DNA of 33,398 bases from Acidimicrobiia bacterium (GTDB taxonomy: Bacteria > Actinomycetota > Acidimicrobiia > Acidimicrobiales > Bin134), in the NCBI GenBank assembly GCA_022827405.1, contig JAJDTA010000109.1, positions 1-33,398 on the forward strand. Reading direction: 5' to 3'. The notes beneath the pieces are model-generated. The model worked only from the letters and a program-made list of their open reading frames with translations, ran no database searches and was not told the DNA's origin. Both the position numbers and the translations under genes were made by a program. Below are positions 1-8,593 of the stretch, one piece after another. Positions within the stretch are counted from its first letter, which is position 1; the number at the start of each line of letters is the position of its first letter.

Positions 1-1
1 G

Positions 2-262
2 GGCTTCGACATTTGGGACGATCTCGTGCATTGCTACGGGGGCGGTGGCTATTTGGCGCCAATTGTTCGCACTCGGCCGAACCGCGGCGCCACCCATCCC
101 GACGACTGGGCCTATCCCGACGGCACAGTCCTGGTCGTTCAGCCAAACGTCATCTCCCCCCAAGCACGAGCGGGCGTTCAAGTAGGAGACTCAATGTGGC
201 TTCGACCCAACGGAGTTGAGGTGACCCAAAACCACCCGAGGGAAATGATCCGCTGTGGATGA
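2..262 (+). CDS. M24-fold (Xaa-Pro aminopeptidase/creatinase-like) protein, C-terminal part
   Basis: Only the last 86 residues are in the window; the gene begins before base 1 and is read in frame 2. The order HCYGGGGYLAP, then VLVVQPN, then GVQVGDSM matches the end of the pita-bread fold of the M24 family (methionine aminopeptidase, prolidase, creatinase, DddP). The histidine of the HCYGGGGY loop is at the normal metal-ligand position. The two glutamates that normally follow (in the VEPN and RIED type motifs) are Gln and Gly here, so a classic dinuclear metal peptidase site is unlikely in this part; a creatinase-like or other non-peptidase activity is possible. The stop overlaps the GTG start of the ABC gene by 8 bp, implying one transcript. 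Family assignment is good, function open. Confidence 0.75.
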   Translation, partial: GFDIWDDLVHCYGGGGYLAPIVRTRPNRGATHPDDWAYPDGTVLVVQPNVISPQARAGVQVGDSMWLRPNGVEVTQNHPREMIRCG

Positions 263-1778
263 GAAGGTTGTAGAGCTTCGCGGCATTTCCAAGCGATTTG
301 GCCATGTCCAAGCCAACGACAGCATTGACTTCGATGTGCGGGCCGGTGAGATCCACGTCCTGCTCGGCGAGAATGGAGCGGGCAAAACCACGCTCATGAA
401 CGTGATGTTCGGCCACATTCTCCCGGACTCCGGAACCATGTTGGTCAGAGGTCAGAACGCCGACATCCAGTCTCCTCATGACGCACTCGCTCTGGGAATC
501 GGGATGGTGCATCAGCATTTCTCATTGGTCCCGACCTTTACGGTGGCGGAGAACATAGTGCTCGGATCGCGCCCCGCTTTCGACCTTCGACTAAAGCCTC
601 TGGCCATTCGCCGGGAGATCGCCTCGCTGGCCGAGAAGTACAGCATGCCGCTTCCCCCCTCCACCCCGGTTCGCCAACTCCCCGTGGACCTTCAACAGCG
701 AGTCGAGATATTGAAGGTCCTTTACCGGGGGGCGAACATACTTATTCTCGACGAGCCGACGTCGCTGCTCGGGCCCCAGCAAATCGAGAACCTCTTGAGC
801 ATCCTCGAAGATCTCCGCTCGAAGGGACACTCAATCGTGCTGGTAACCCACAAGCTGGCCGAGGTCACTCAAGTCGCCGACCGGGTTACCGTTATCCGCG
901 CTGGCAAGAAGGTGGCCGAGGTCGAAAGGGGGGACTTCGACGAGCGCACCCTTACCAGGGCCATGACAGGCCAAGACATCATCGCCGTCAAAGTGGACCA
1001 CACGTCGCTCGGAGACGAGACCAAGACCCTTCTTGAGACAAGCGAACTGGTAACGACCGGCGTCGGGGGAAATTCCCTTGATGGTCTGAGCCTGTCGGTC
1101 CGCTCCGGTGAGATCCTGGGCGTTGCCGGAGTCGAGGGGAACGGACAACGTGATGTCGTCAGTGCCATCACTGGCCTCAGCCCCCTCGAGTCCGGCACCG
1201 TGATGATCGATGGAGTAGATGTGACTGGCTCTGAGCCGGCCAGGCTCCGCGACAGCGGCCTGGCGGTCATCCCCGAAGATCGCCATGGATGGGGGCTGAT
1301 CCTCGACATGTCCCTGGCTGAGAACCTCGCCATGAACGAGATCCCCGCCGGCCGTTTCTCCCGTCGAGGACTGCTCGACTGGAGGCGCATCAGGGATCAG
1401 GCCGACGGACTTCTGGAGGAATACGACGTCCGGCCGGCCGATTCGAACTTGTTTGCCGGCACCCTGTCGGGCGGCAACCAACAGAAGGTGGTGCTAGCCC
1501 GGGAATTTTCCCGGAACCCTAAGGTGCTCATCGCCGACAACCCGACTTGGGGGCTTGATGTTGGCGCGGTTGACTATGTGCACCGTCGACTGCTCCAGGT
1601 CAAAGAAGCCGGCGCGGCCGTGCTCCTTTTGACGTTGGATCTCGAAGAACTCCTCAAGCTCAGCGACCGGGTGGTGGTGATGTTCCGAGGGCGTGTTGTT
1701 CTGGAACGCAACGTGGACGAATTGACCATGGATGAGCTCTCGTTGGCCATGGCCGGAAGCCCAACGGGAGTGTCATAG
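255..1778 (+). CDS. ABC transporter ATP-binding protein, two fused ATPase domains (BMP/nucleoside-import type)
   Basis: A 507-residue cytoplasmic subunit energising an importer. Domain 1 (about 1-245) has Walker A GENGAGKTT at 38-46, Q87, Walker B ILILDEP at 162-168 and H199. Domain 2 (about 260-500) has a Walker-A-like loop without Lys-Thr (GVEGNGQRD, 292-300), a perfect signature LSGGNQQK at 404-411 and Walker B VLIADNP at 424-430. Two-domain proteins with GMVHQHF-type Q-loops and the GVEGNGQ loop are typical of the BMP-lipoprotein importers (YufO/NupA type) for nucleosides or purines, and related sugar importers. The domain 1 signature is degenerate (LPVDLQQ, 142-148), leaving one full site from Walker A of domain 1 and the signature of domain 2. 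The GTG start lies inside the preceding gene. No permease or binding-protein gene follows, so these probably lie upstream of the window. Confidence 0.88.
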   Translation: MDEKVVELRGISKRFGHVQANDSIDFDVRAGEIHVLLGENGAGKTTLMNVMFGHILPDSGTMLVRGQNADIQSPHDALALGIGMVHQHFSLVPTFTVAENIVLGSRPAFDLRLKPLAIRREIASLAEKYSMPLPPSTPVRQLPVDLQQRVEILKVLYRGANILILDEPTSLLGPQQIENLLSILEDLRSKGHSIVLVTHKLAEVTQVADRVTVIRAGKKVAEVERGDFDERTLTRAMTGQDIIAVKVDHTSLGDETKTLLETSELVTTGVGGNSLDGLSLSVRSGEILGVAGVEGNGQRDVVSAITGLSPLESGTVMIDGVDVTGSEPARLRDSGLAVIPEDRHGWGLILDMSLAENLAMNEIPAGRFSRRGLLDWRRIRDQADGLLEEYDVRPADSNLFAGTLSGGNQQKVVLAREFSRNPKVLIADNPTWGLDVGAVDYVHRRLLQVKEAGAAVLLLTLDLEELLKLSDRVVVMFRGRVVLERNVDELTMDELSLAMAGSPTGVS

Positions 1779-1797
1779 CGGCCCAGGGAGGAGCGCG

Positions 1798-4092
1798 ATG
1801 AGTTTCGTCGGGAGCTCGGTACCTCGACTCGAGGACCCCCGGCTCTTGCGTGGTACTGGTCGATTTGTGGACGACGTGGACCTGCCCGGCCAACTATGGA
1901 TGAGGGTGGTGCGCTCAACCTATGCCCACGGCCAACTGGCGGGGATCGACACTGCCGCGGCGGAGGCCATGGCCGGGGTTCGATTGGTGCTAACCGGCGC
2001 CGACGTCGCCCATATAGAGCCCATTCCGCTGCGGCTGCCGTTCGACGGCCTCGGGCTTGAAACTGCGCTTCAACCAGTCCTCGCCCAAGTGCGAGTTCGC
2101 TACGTGGGCGAGCCCATAGCGCTCATTCTAGCTGATGATCCCTATTTGGCCGAGGATGCGGCGGAGGCGGTGATTGTCGACATCGATCCCCTGGATGCGG
2201 TGGTAGATATGCTCCGCGCTCCCGACCAACAGTCGCTGTGGTCGGACTCGTCAAACGAGCTCTGCATCCTTCAGAAGGGCTATGGCAATGTCGCCGCGGC
2301 ATTTGACCGAGCAGAACGCGTGCTATCCACAGAAGTCGCCATTGGGCGCCACTCGGGTGTGCCTCTTGAAACCAGAGGACTGGTTTGCGATTTCGATCCC
2401 GGCCGTGACGAGCTCACCGTTTGGGGTGCGACTCTGGTTACGCATTACCACCGCCAGGTCTTGGCCCGCCTCTTGAGGCGGTCGCCGGCCACCATCCACA
2501 TGCGCTCGACCGACGCCGGCGGGAGCTTTGGGGTCCGCGGCGATTTCTTTCCCGAGGACTTTCTGGTTGCCCACGCGGCGGTCTTGACCGGACGTCCGGT
2601 CAAGTGGATTGAGGACCGGGCGGAGAACCTCACCACCACCAACCACGCTCGCGAGCAGACCCACCGCTTGCAGGGCGCTTTCGATTCCGAAGGGCGCCTA
2701 TTGGGGCTCAAGGCCGAGGTGTGGCACAACAAGGGGGCGTACATCCGCCCCACCGGGGTCATCGTGTCTGAGCTGACCTTGGGAATGATCCCCGGCCCAT
2801 ATCGACTGCCGGCCTACGCGGCCAAGATCCATGTCATCACCACCAACAAGACCCCAGTGGGCCCCTATCGGGCGCCCGGCCGCTATGAGCTCACCGTGGC
2901 CCGGGAGCAACTCCTCGACCTGGCCGCCGCTGAGTTCGACCTCGACCCGGTAGAGATTCGCCGCAGGAATCTGCTCACGGCCGCTGAGTTGCCTTACGAG
3001 CCCGGATTCGAGCTGGCCGGCGAGTCGTTTCTCCTCGACTCCGGGGACTTCATCGGATTGATTGAGCAGACCGGGGCCAAGTACACCGAATGGTGCGACG
3101 ACATCAAGGACATGAACGGCCACCGTCGGGGAATCGGGCTGTCGATCTTCATGGACAAGAGCGGGCTTGGCTTCTATGAGACCGGGGCCGTTGACATCGA
3201 TACGACCGGGACCGTCCGGGTCTTCATCGGGGGCGCGTCCTCAGGGCAGGGCATCGAGACCGTGATGGCGCAGATTGCCGCCGACGAGCTGGGAGTTGAC
3301 CCTGCGGAGATCCACGTTATCTACGGAGATTCCGACCTAGTCCCCGACGGAGTGGGCTCGTGGTCCAGCCGCTCGACGGTGATCGGCGGCATGGCAGTGC
3401 AAACTGCGGCCCACCACACCGCTGATAAGGCCAAGCGGATTGCCGCCGACCTGCTCGAAGCCGCGGCCGACGATCTGATTTTGGCCGACGGCGGCGTGCA
3501 CGTCGCGGGGGCTCCGGCGAAGTCGGTGACTCTGGGCCAAGTCGCCGAAGCCTGCGGGACTCTGAAGGCGGCCGAACGGGGTGAGGAGCCGGGACTCGGT
3601 GCTCGCGAAGTGCATTTCGACGAGCGGATGAACTACCCCTACGGGGCCGTTGTGGTCGATGCCTCCCTGGACCCCGAGTCGGGCCAGGTGCGACTGCACC
3701 GGGTATGGCTGGGGTGCGAGGTCGGCAAGGCGGTCAATCCCAAGCTCGTTGAAGGCCAGGTACTCGGGGGGTTCGCACAAGGCTTGGGCGGTGCTCTGCT
3801 CGAGGAATTCACTTTCGATGAGAACGGGCAGCCCCAGGCGGCCAACTTCATGGACTACCTGATGCCCACGGCTGCCGACCTGCCTGCGATCGAGACGGCG
3901 ATCCTCGAGAACGCCCCAACCCCCACCAATCCCTTGGGGGCCAAAGGCGCCGGTGAGGCTGGCATCGCGGGCGCAGGCGGGGCCATCGCCGCCGCCGTGG
4001 GCCATGCGCTAGGCAATCCCGGCGCGGTGAGGGCGCTCCCTATCACCCCCGATTGGGTGTTGACCCAGCTCTCGGCCGAACGAGACGGATAG
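1798..4092 (+). CDS. Molybdopterin-binding large subunit of a xanthine dehydrogenase/CoxL-family hydroxylase (orphan copy)
   Basis: A 764-residue catalytic subunit that would hydroxylate an aromatic or heterocyclic carbon using water, with Mo-pterin. Visible marks are the N-terminal RLEDPRLLRGTGRF segment, the GSFG pterin loop near 242, the active-site loop PYRAPGR near 356 (a variant of the AYRGAGR loop of form II CoxL-like enzymes), GASSGQG near 479 and the catalytic glutamate in KGAGEAG at about E720. The ATG at 1798 has a strong GGGAGGAG site just upstream; the in-frame ATG at 1732 lies inside the ABC gene and is less likely. No FAD or [2Fe-2S] partner gene adjoins it; the only spare partner in the window is the [2Fe-2S] gene at 11803-12300. 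It follows the ABC gene after 19 bp, probably in one operon. The substrate is unknown; CO oxidation is unlikely because the form I motif AYXCSFR is absent. Confidence 0.88.
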   Translation: MSFVGSSVPRLEDPRLLRGTGRFVDDVDLPGQLWMRVVRSTYAHGQLAGIDTAAAEAMAGVRLVLTGADVAHIEPIPLRLPFDGLGLETALQPVLAQVRVRYVGEPIALILADDPYLAEDAAEAVIVDIDPLDAVVDMLRAPDQQSLWSDSSNELCILQKGYGNVAAAFDRAERVLSTEVAIGRHSGVPLETRGLVCDFDPGRDELTVWGATLVTHYHRQVLARLLRRSPATIHMRSTDAGGSFGVRGDFFPEDFLVAHAAVLTGRPVKWIEDRAENLTTTNHAREQTHRLQGAFDSEGRLLGLKAEVWHNKGAYIRPTGVIVSELTLGMIPGPYRLPAYAAKIHVITTNKTPVGPYRAPGRYELTVAREQLLDLAAAEFDLDPVEIRRRNLLTAAELPYEPGFELAGESFLLDSGDFIGLIEQTGAKYTEWCDDIKDMNGHRRGIGLSIFMDKSGLGFYETGAVDIDTTGTVRVFIGGASSGQGIETVMAQIAADELGVDPAEIHVIYGDSDLVPDGVGSWSSRSTVIGGMAVQTAAHHTADKAKRIAADLLEAAADDLILADGGVHVAGAPAKSVTLGQVAEACGTLKAAERGEEPGLGAREVHFDERMNYPYGAVVVDASLDPESGQVRLHRVWLGCEVGKAVNPKLVEGQVLGGFAQGLGGALLEEFTFDENGQPQAANFMDYLMPTAADLPAIETAILENAPTPTNPLGAKGAGEAGIAGAGGAIAAAVGHALGNPGAVRALPITPDWVLTQLSAERDG

Positions 4093-4180
4093 GGCTTGTG
4101 GCGCTTGTCTCGCCCAGCCAATAAATTTGGTTCGGTAGAAGCCCAGCCTTTTGAGGCGACACACGAAAGCCGAGCCACCC

Positions 4181-4990
4181 ATGAAGACTGAGATGTACGC
4201 ATACCTGGAAGGCAAGGACCGCGTCGTGTTGCCCTCGGGCACCAGCAACTTCGAGGACGCCTTCGAACGCTGGCTCGACCCCGAAAAGACCGCCATCGCC
4301 TGCATCGATATGCACCGCGGCCACATCGGTCCTGACGAGGAATTGTCCTGTCCTTGCCCACGAGCCCGGGCGAAGATCCCGGCCCACGACATGTTCCACC
4401 GAATGGCCCGGGCCATAGATATCCCGATCATCCATGTCCAGCACTGGCAGCGCTACGGCGGGATCGATGACTTGAACTCCAAGCACTACAACCGCATGGC
4501 GAACTGGCGGGTGCTGTATGAGCTGTACCTGCCGCCGAATCCGATGATGGACCAACACAGCTGGGAGGGCACGAAGTGGCTGGACATCATGGTCGAGGAG
4601 GAGGAAGGGGACTACTACGTCCGGACCAAGAAGCGCCTCTCTTCTTTCGTCCCCACCGATTTCGAGTTCTTGCTCCGCCAACTCGATATCAAGAACCTGG
4701 TGCTCACCGGGACGATGACCGACGCCTGTGTGCTGTCGACCGCCTTTGATGCCGCCAACCGCGATTTCCGGGTCATCGTGCCCGGCGACATCGTGGCCGG
4801 GGGCAGCGAAGAGGCTGAAGCCGCCGCGCTGCAGGTCACTTCGCTTCACCTCGGGCTGGTCACCGACGGCCCGGCCCTGATTCGCGAGTGGTACGCCCGC
4901 AAGGGCGAGACCGTTCCGTGGGAGCTGGACGGCGTGGTGAAGATGACGGAAGCGTCCGGCGTCCTGGAAGACACCGAGGTGTTCGCTTAG
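4181..4990 (+). CDS. Isochorismatase-fold cysteine hydrolase (amidohydrolase)
   Basis: A 269-residue member of the isochorismatase-like cysteine hydrolases, a fold shared by N-carbamoylsarcosine amidase, ureidoacrylate amidohydrolase, biuret hydrolase, nicotinamidase and maleamate amidohydrolase. The catalytic triad is visible: D43 in CIDMHRGH, a lysine in TKKRLSSF (K150 or K151) and nucleophile C183 in GTMTDACV. It is longer than usual (about 180-230), with an extra N-terminal 30 residues and an insertion near 95-145. The ATG at 4181 is chosen because the family similarity begins soon after it; an in-frame ATG at 4151 would add ten residues. The 88 bp upstream gap includes an AT-rich stretch near 4118-4135 that could carry a promoter. 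Its place beside a molybdenum hydroxylase suggests cleavage of a linear amide or carbamoyl product; the substrate is inferred only. Confidence 0.82.
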   Translation: MKTEMYAYLEGKDRVVLPSGTSNFEDAFERWLDPEKTAIACIDMHRGHIGPDEELSCPCPRARAKIPAHDMFHRMARAIDIPIIHVQHWQRYGGIDDLNSKHYNRMANWRVLYELYLPPNPMMDQHSWEGTKWLDIMVEEEEGDYYVRTKKRLSSFVPTDFEFLLRQLDIKNLVLTGTMTDACVLSTAFDAANRDFRVIVPGDIVAGGSEEAEAAALQVTSLHLGLVTDGPALIREWYARKGETVPWELDGVVKMTEASGVLEDTEVFA

Positions 4991-4997
4991 AGGAAGG

Positions 4998-5755
4998 TCA
5001 GACGGCGGTGTAGCCCCCGTCCACGTACAACAGGTGCCCGTGGACGAAGTCTGACGCCGACGAAGCCAAGAAAACAGCCGAGCCGGCAATATCGTCGGGC
5101 TGCCCGACCCGCCCGGCGGGAACCCGGGGAAGGAATGCCTCCAAGAAGCCCGGATCGTCGAGCAGGTACGCGTTCATCTCGGTTCGAACCGCGGTGGGCG
5201 CGATGGCATTGACGTTGACCCCGTGGGGGCCCACTCCAAAGCCAACGTCCGGGTCAGCTGCATGACCCCGCCCTTGGATGCGCAATAAGCGGCGAACCCG
5301 GGAAAGCCGACTTCGCTGAACGTCGAGGCGAGATTGATGATTTTGCCCGCACCCGCTTCGACGAAGCGATGGCCCGCCGCCTGGCAGCAGAAGAACAGGG
5401 CCTTCAGGTTGGCATCGATAGTCGTGTCCCAGTCCTCCTCGGACACATCGAGCGCGGGCGCCGTCAATTGCACACCGGCCGAGTTAACCAGAATGTCGAA
5501 TCCGCCGAGCTCGTCAGCCAACTCCCCGAACACTCCGGGAATGCCGCCGACATCGGTCAAGTCGGCGGCTTTGACCCCGGCTGACTGGCCGAGGGCCTGC
5601 ACCTCTGTCGCGGTCTCGTCGAGCAGCTCAACCGTGCGGCCGATCACGGCAACATCGGCACCGGCCCCAGCCAATGCGATGGCGATGGCCCGACCTATCC
5701 CCCTCCCACCGCCGGTGACGATCGCCTTTTTGCCAGACAATGCCCTCTCGGTCAT
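4998..5755 (-). pseudogene. SDR-family oxidoreductase split by a one-base frameshift
   Basis: Two overlapping reading frames together give one ordinary short-chain dehydrogenase of about 251 residues. The N-terminal frame has TGGGRGIG at 14-21, NSAG near 91-94, N116, S144 and the YCASK motif (Y157, K161), so the NAD(P) site and the whole catalytic tetrad are present. It runs into LALEWAP and then loses homology. The other frame resumes exactly there with HGVNVNAIAPT and ends in VDGGYTAV, a normal SDR C-terminus. Restoring one base in the five-G run at 5225-5229 (C run on the coding strand) joins the frames as WAPHGVNVN. Either the gene is freshly broken or a homopolymer base was lost in sequencing or assembly. 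It is the last gene of the minus-strand operon, 52 bp after the molybdenum large subunit, and ends 8 bp from the convergent gene. Confidence 0.85.
5225..5229. other. Frameshift site (homopolymer one base short)
   Basis: A run of five G on the plus strand followed by CCC. A sixth G would restore a continuous SDR reading frame. No slippery heptamer of the usual programmed type was recognised here. Confidence 0.75.
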
Positions 5756-5785
5756 GTGTGCCTCGATTCTCTTGAGAGTTTCTGC

Positions 5786-5820
5786 CCCACTCCTGTGGGA
5801 CGCCCAGTCAGCGGGCGTCC
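5786..5820 (-). terminator. Adjacent hairpins at the end of the molybdenum hydroxylase operon core
   Basis: A perfect 8 bp stem pairs GGACGCCC (5798-5805) with GGGCGTCC (5813-5820) around a 7-base loop holding the stop codon of the large-subunit gene. A second 5 bp stem, CCCAC (5786-5790) with GTGGG (5795-5799), follows in the direction of transcription and shares two bases with the first, so the two may be alternative. There is no T-run. It could be a weak terminator, an attenuator or an RNA-processing site lowering expression of the following SDR. Confidence 0.4.
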
Positions 5821-8117
5821 TGAACCGCCCGGTAAACCGTTTCCGGCCCCAGCGGTGTTTCGGTGATCTTGGCTCCCAGTGGAATCAGCGCGTCGGCCAC
5901 TGCATTGGCGATGGCCGCCGGTGCACCCACCGCACCGCCTTCACCGGCCCCCTTCATTCCATCGGGATTGAGGGGGGTGGGGACGATCATGTGTTCGACG
6001 ACCATCTCGGGCATGTTCCCGATGGCGGGAACCAAGTAGTCCATGAAGTTCGCGTTCTGGGGTTGGCCGTCGTCGCTGTAGGCGATTTCCTCGAGTAGAG
6101 CGCCTCCAATGCCCAAGGCGACGCCTCCCTGCACCTGTCCGTCCACCAAGAGGGGGTTAATCAAGGACCCGGAGTCATTGACCACGACATGGCGAAGCAG
6201 GTTGACCACACCGGTGTCGACGTCGACCTCGACGGTGGCCACGTGGCAACCGTAAGAGAAGGTGTTGGTCGGAGGGTGATAGATATCGGTTGCGTCCAGG
6301 GTGTAGTTGTCGACTCCCTCGGGCAATGGCTGACCAGGAGCCACCCTTCCGGCCACCTGGGCCAACGAGACGCTGCTGGCCGGCGATCCCTTGACCCGGA
6401 CCTCTCCCTCGACCAGCTCAAGATCTTGTGGCGAAGCCTCCAGCATCTCCGCAGCGATTTGGATGGCTTGCTCTTTGATTGAGCCGGCGGCATGGCGCAC
6501 CGCGGTGCCGCCAATGGGCGCGCTGCGGCTGGCATAGGTGCCCACGCCGCTGGCCACCAGATCGGTATCTCCGTGTACGACCACGATGTCATCGAAGTCA
6601 ACGCCGAGCTCATCGGCGGTGATCTGGGCCAGCACGGTGTCGTGGCCTTGTCCGCTGCTGCACGCCCCCGTGAACACAATGACCTGGCCGGATGGTTCGA
6701 CTCGGACGCGCCCACTTTCGTAGGGGCCGAGACTGGTCTCCTCGACAAAAAAGCCGATGCCAATACCCAGATAGCGACCCTCAGCCCGGGCGCTATCCTG
6801 CTCGCTGCGGAAATCGTCCCACTCAGCCGCGGCCATAGCCCGGCGCAGGCACTCCTGATAGTCGCCGGAGTCATAGATGATCTCGCCGGCCAACACGTTC
6901 CCGATGCCACGGTGGAGCGGGAACACATCGTTGGAGAACATGTTGCGCATCCGCACTTCGCCGGGATCGATGCCAACGGCTTCAGCCACCAGGTCGATGA
7001 TGCGCTCCATGGTGAACGCCGCCTGAACGTGGCCGACGCCTCGGAAAGGGTTGAGAGGGGTGGTGTTGGTCATGACCACGGTCGACACCAGCTGTTGATG
7101 CTCGATCACGTAGGGACCCGACAGCATGGAGACCCCGATGAAGGGCTCGACCAGGGTCAGTCGCTGGAGATAAGCGCCGGTGTTGGTGACCGCGTGGTCG
7201 TGGATGGCCAGGATTTTGCCGTCATCGTCGTAGCCGACCTCCACGTCGTGGTACTGCTCGCGGCCGTGGGTGGACGCCAGGAAATGCTCGTAACGGTCCT
7301 CCACCCACTTGATCGGGCGACCCACCTGCTCGGCCGCCAATCCGAGGACTATTTCCTCGGGATAGGGCTGGAGCTTCACGCCGAAGGCGCCGCCCACATC
7401 GGGAGCGATCACCCGGACGGCGTTCTCGGGCAGCCCCAAATAGCCGACCAAGGTGGCCTTGAGGCTGTGGGGAACCTGGGTGGACGACCACATGGTCAGG
7501 CCGCGGCGCGGCTCGTCCCATTGGACGATCACTCCCCTGGTCTCCAGCGGCGTACCGGCATAACGCTGGGTGACGAACCTCTCGGTGAGCGTGTGGGGCG
7601 CGGCCGCCAGCGCCGAAGGCGCGTCGCCCACCGAGTACTCCAATACATCGACCACGTTCGATTCGAAGTGGACCAGCGGTGCCCCGGGGGCCAGCGCTGC
7701 TTCGGCAGTCGACACCGCGGGAAGCGGTTCATAGTCGACGTCCACCAGTCCCGCGATGTCCTCGGCAATGTAACGGTCGCCCTCGACTATCACCAGTGCG
7801 ACCGGCTCACCCACGAAGCGGACTTTTTCGGCGGCCAGGATGGGCTGGTTGAACGGCTTGGTGGTCTCCTCGGCGTCGATACAGGGCAGCGGGGGCAGGC
7901 CGGCCGGGAGATCATCAGCCGTTAGGACGCACACCACTCGAGGATCGGCCATTGCCGTGCTGGTATCTATCCCCCGGATCAACGCATGGGCGTGGGGGCT
8001 GCGCACGAACACCGCGTGGACCATGCCGTGCAGCTTGATGTCGGACAGATACTGACCATTCCCCTGGAGCAGGCGGGGATCTTCTTTTCGGCGAATGCTC
8101 GCTCCGAACAAGCTCAT
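5808..8117 (-). CDS. Molybdopterin-binding large subunit of a CoxL/xanthine dehydrogenase-family hydroxylase
   Basis: A 769-residue catalytic subunit of a three-subunit molybdenum hydroxylase encoded with its partners. It shows SIRRKEDPRLLQGNGQY at the N-terminus, VGGAFGVK as pterin loop, GACSSGQGHDT, and KGAGEGG with the catalytic glutamate at about E726. The active-site loop reads NPFRGVGH, different from the PYRAPGR of the other large subunit at 1798-4092 and from the CO dehydrogenase motif AYXCSFR, so the two probably have different substrates. The ATG at 8117 has GGGGAGG six bases upstream and overlaps the small-subunit stop as ATGA; the longer open frame up to 8315 lies inside the small-subunit gene. 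Likely role: hydroxylation of a nitrogen heterocycle or aldehyde, as in nicotine, ketone or uracil dehydrogenases. The substrate cannot be read from the sequence. Confidence 0.92.
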   Translation of the reverse strand: MSLFGASIRRKEDPRLLQGNGQYLSDIKLHGMVHAVFVRSPHAHALIRGIDTSTAMADPRVVCVLTADDLPAGLPPLPCIDAEETTKPFNQPILAAEKVRFVGEPVALVIVEGDRYIAEDIAGLVDVDYEPLPAVSTAEAALAPGAPLVHFESNVVDVLEYSVGDAPSALAAAPHTLTERFVTQRYAGTPLETRGVIVQWDEPRRGLTMWSSTQVPHSLKATLVGYLGLPENAVRVIAPDVGGAFGVKLQPYPEEIVLGLAAEQVGRPIKWVEDRYEHFLASTHGREQYHDVEVGYDDDGKILAIHDHAVTNTGAYLQRLTLVEPFIGVSMLSGPYVIEHQQLVSTVVMTNTTPLNPFRGVGHVQAAFTMERIIDLVAEAVGIDPGEVRMRNMFSNDVFPLHRGIGNVLAGEIIYDSGDYQECLRRAMAAAEWDDFRSEQDSARAEGRYLGIGIGFFVEETSLGPYESGRVRVEPSGQVIVFTGACSSGQGHDTVLAQITADELGVDFDDIVVVHGDTDLVASGVGTYASRSAPIGGTAVRHAAGSIKEQAIQIAAEMLEASPQDLELVEGEVRVKGSPASSVSLAQVAGRVAPGQPLPEGVDNYTLDATDIYHPPTNTFSYGCHVATVEVDVDTGVVNLLRHVVVNDSGSLINPLLVDGQVQGGVALGIGGALLEEIAYSDDGQPQNANFMDYLVPAIGNMPEMVVEHMIVPTPLNPDGMKGAGEGGAVGAPAAIANAVADALIPLGAKITETPLGPETVYRAVQDAR

Positions 8118-8593
8118 GCCCCACCTCCCCGCAGGCTGACTGCTTCCTCTACTGCTTCTACGATCTTGACGTAGCCCGTACACCGGCAGAGGTTGCCGCC
8201 CAGGCCTTCGATGATCTCCTCTCGAGTTGGGTTGGGGTTTTCGTCGAGCATCTCGGCGATGGTCAGCACGAATCCGGGAGTGCAGAAACCGCATTGCATA
8301 CCGTGTTTGGCCCAAAACGCCTGCTCGATGGGACCGAGTTCGTCGCCTTCAGTGAGGCCTTCGAGCGTGGTGACCTCGCTGCCGTCGGCTTGCACAGTGA
8401 GCAGCAGGCACGCTCGGGCGGTCTCGCCATCCACCATCACGGTGCATGCACCGCACACGCCGTGCTCGCAGGCCAGGTGGGTTGCGGTGAGGTCCAGCCG
8501 CTCTCGCAGAAAGTCGGCCAAGGTCAGACGGGCCGGCACCGAATCCGACCTCTCGACGCCATTTACTCGGATAGTGACAGCGTGATCACTCAT
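8114..8593 (-). CDS. [2Fe-2S] small subunit of the molybdenum hydroxylase
   Basis: A 159-residue electron-transfer subunit carrying two [2Fe-2S] clusters. The plant-ferredoxin-type cluster is bound by C42, C47, C50 (CEHGVCGAC) and C62. The second, in the helical domain, is bound by C101 and C104 (CGFCTPG) and C136 and C138 (CRCTGY). Length and spacing are standard for CoxS/CutS/NdhS subunits. Both ends overlap neighbours as ATGA (FAD subunit before, large subunit after), so the M-S-L order is translationally coupled. GGAG lies eight bases before the ATG. The subunit would pass electrons from Mo-pterin to FAD. Confidence 0.95.
   Translation of the reverse strand: MSDHAVTIRVNGVERSDSVPARLTLADFLRERLDLTATHLACEHGVCGACTVMVDGETARACLLLTVQADGSEVTTLEGLTEGDELGPIEQAFWAKHGMQCGFCTPGFVLTIAEMLDENPNPTREEIIEGLGGNLCRCTGYVKIVEAVEEAVSLRGGGA

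Noticed and set aside
1798-4092. Aerobic CO dehydrogenase large subunit
   Set aside because: The form I active-site motif AYXCSFR is absent, and no FAD or [2Fe-2S] partners adjoin it.
4043-5089. A 348-codon minus-strand frame opposite the isochorismatase-fold gene
   Set aside because: Shadow of the real gene with intact catalytic triad; no recognisable domain of its own.
5225-5232. Programmed ribosomal frameshift in the SDR gene
   Set aside because: No slippery heptamer or downstream pseudoknot recognised, and SDRs are not known to need frameshifting; decay or sequence error is simpler.
6492-7925. A 477-codon open frame on the plus strand opposite the molybdenum hydroxylase large subunit
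   Set aside because: It is antisense to a clearly conserved gene, has no family motif and is His/Gly/Arg-rich, as expected from high-GC codon bias.
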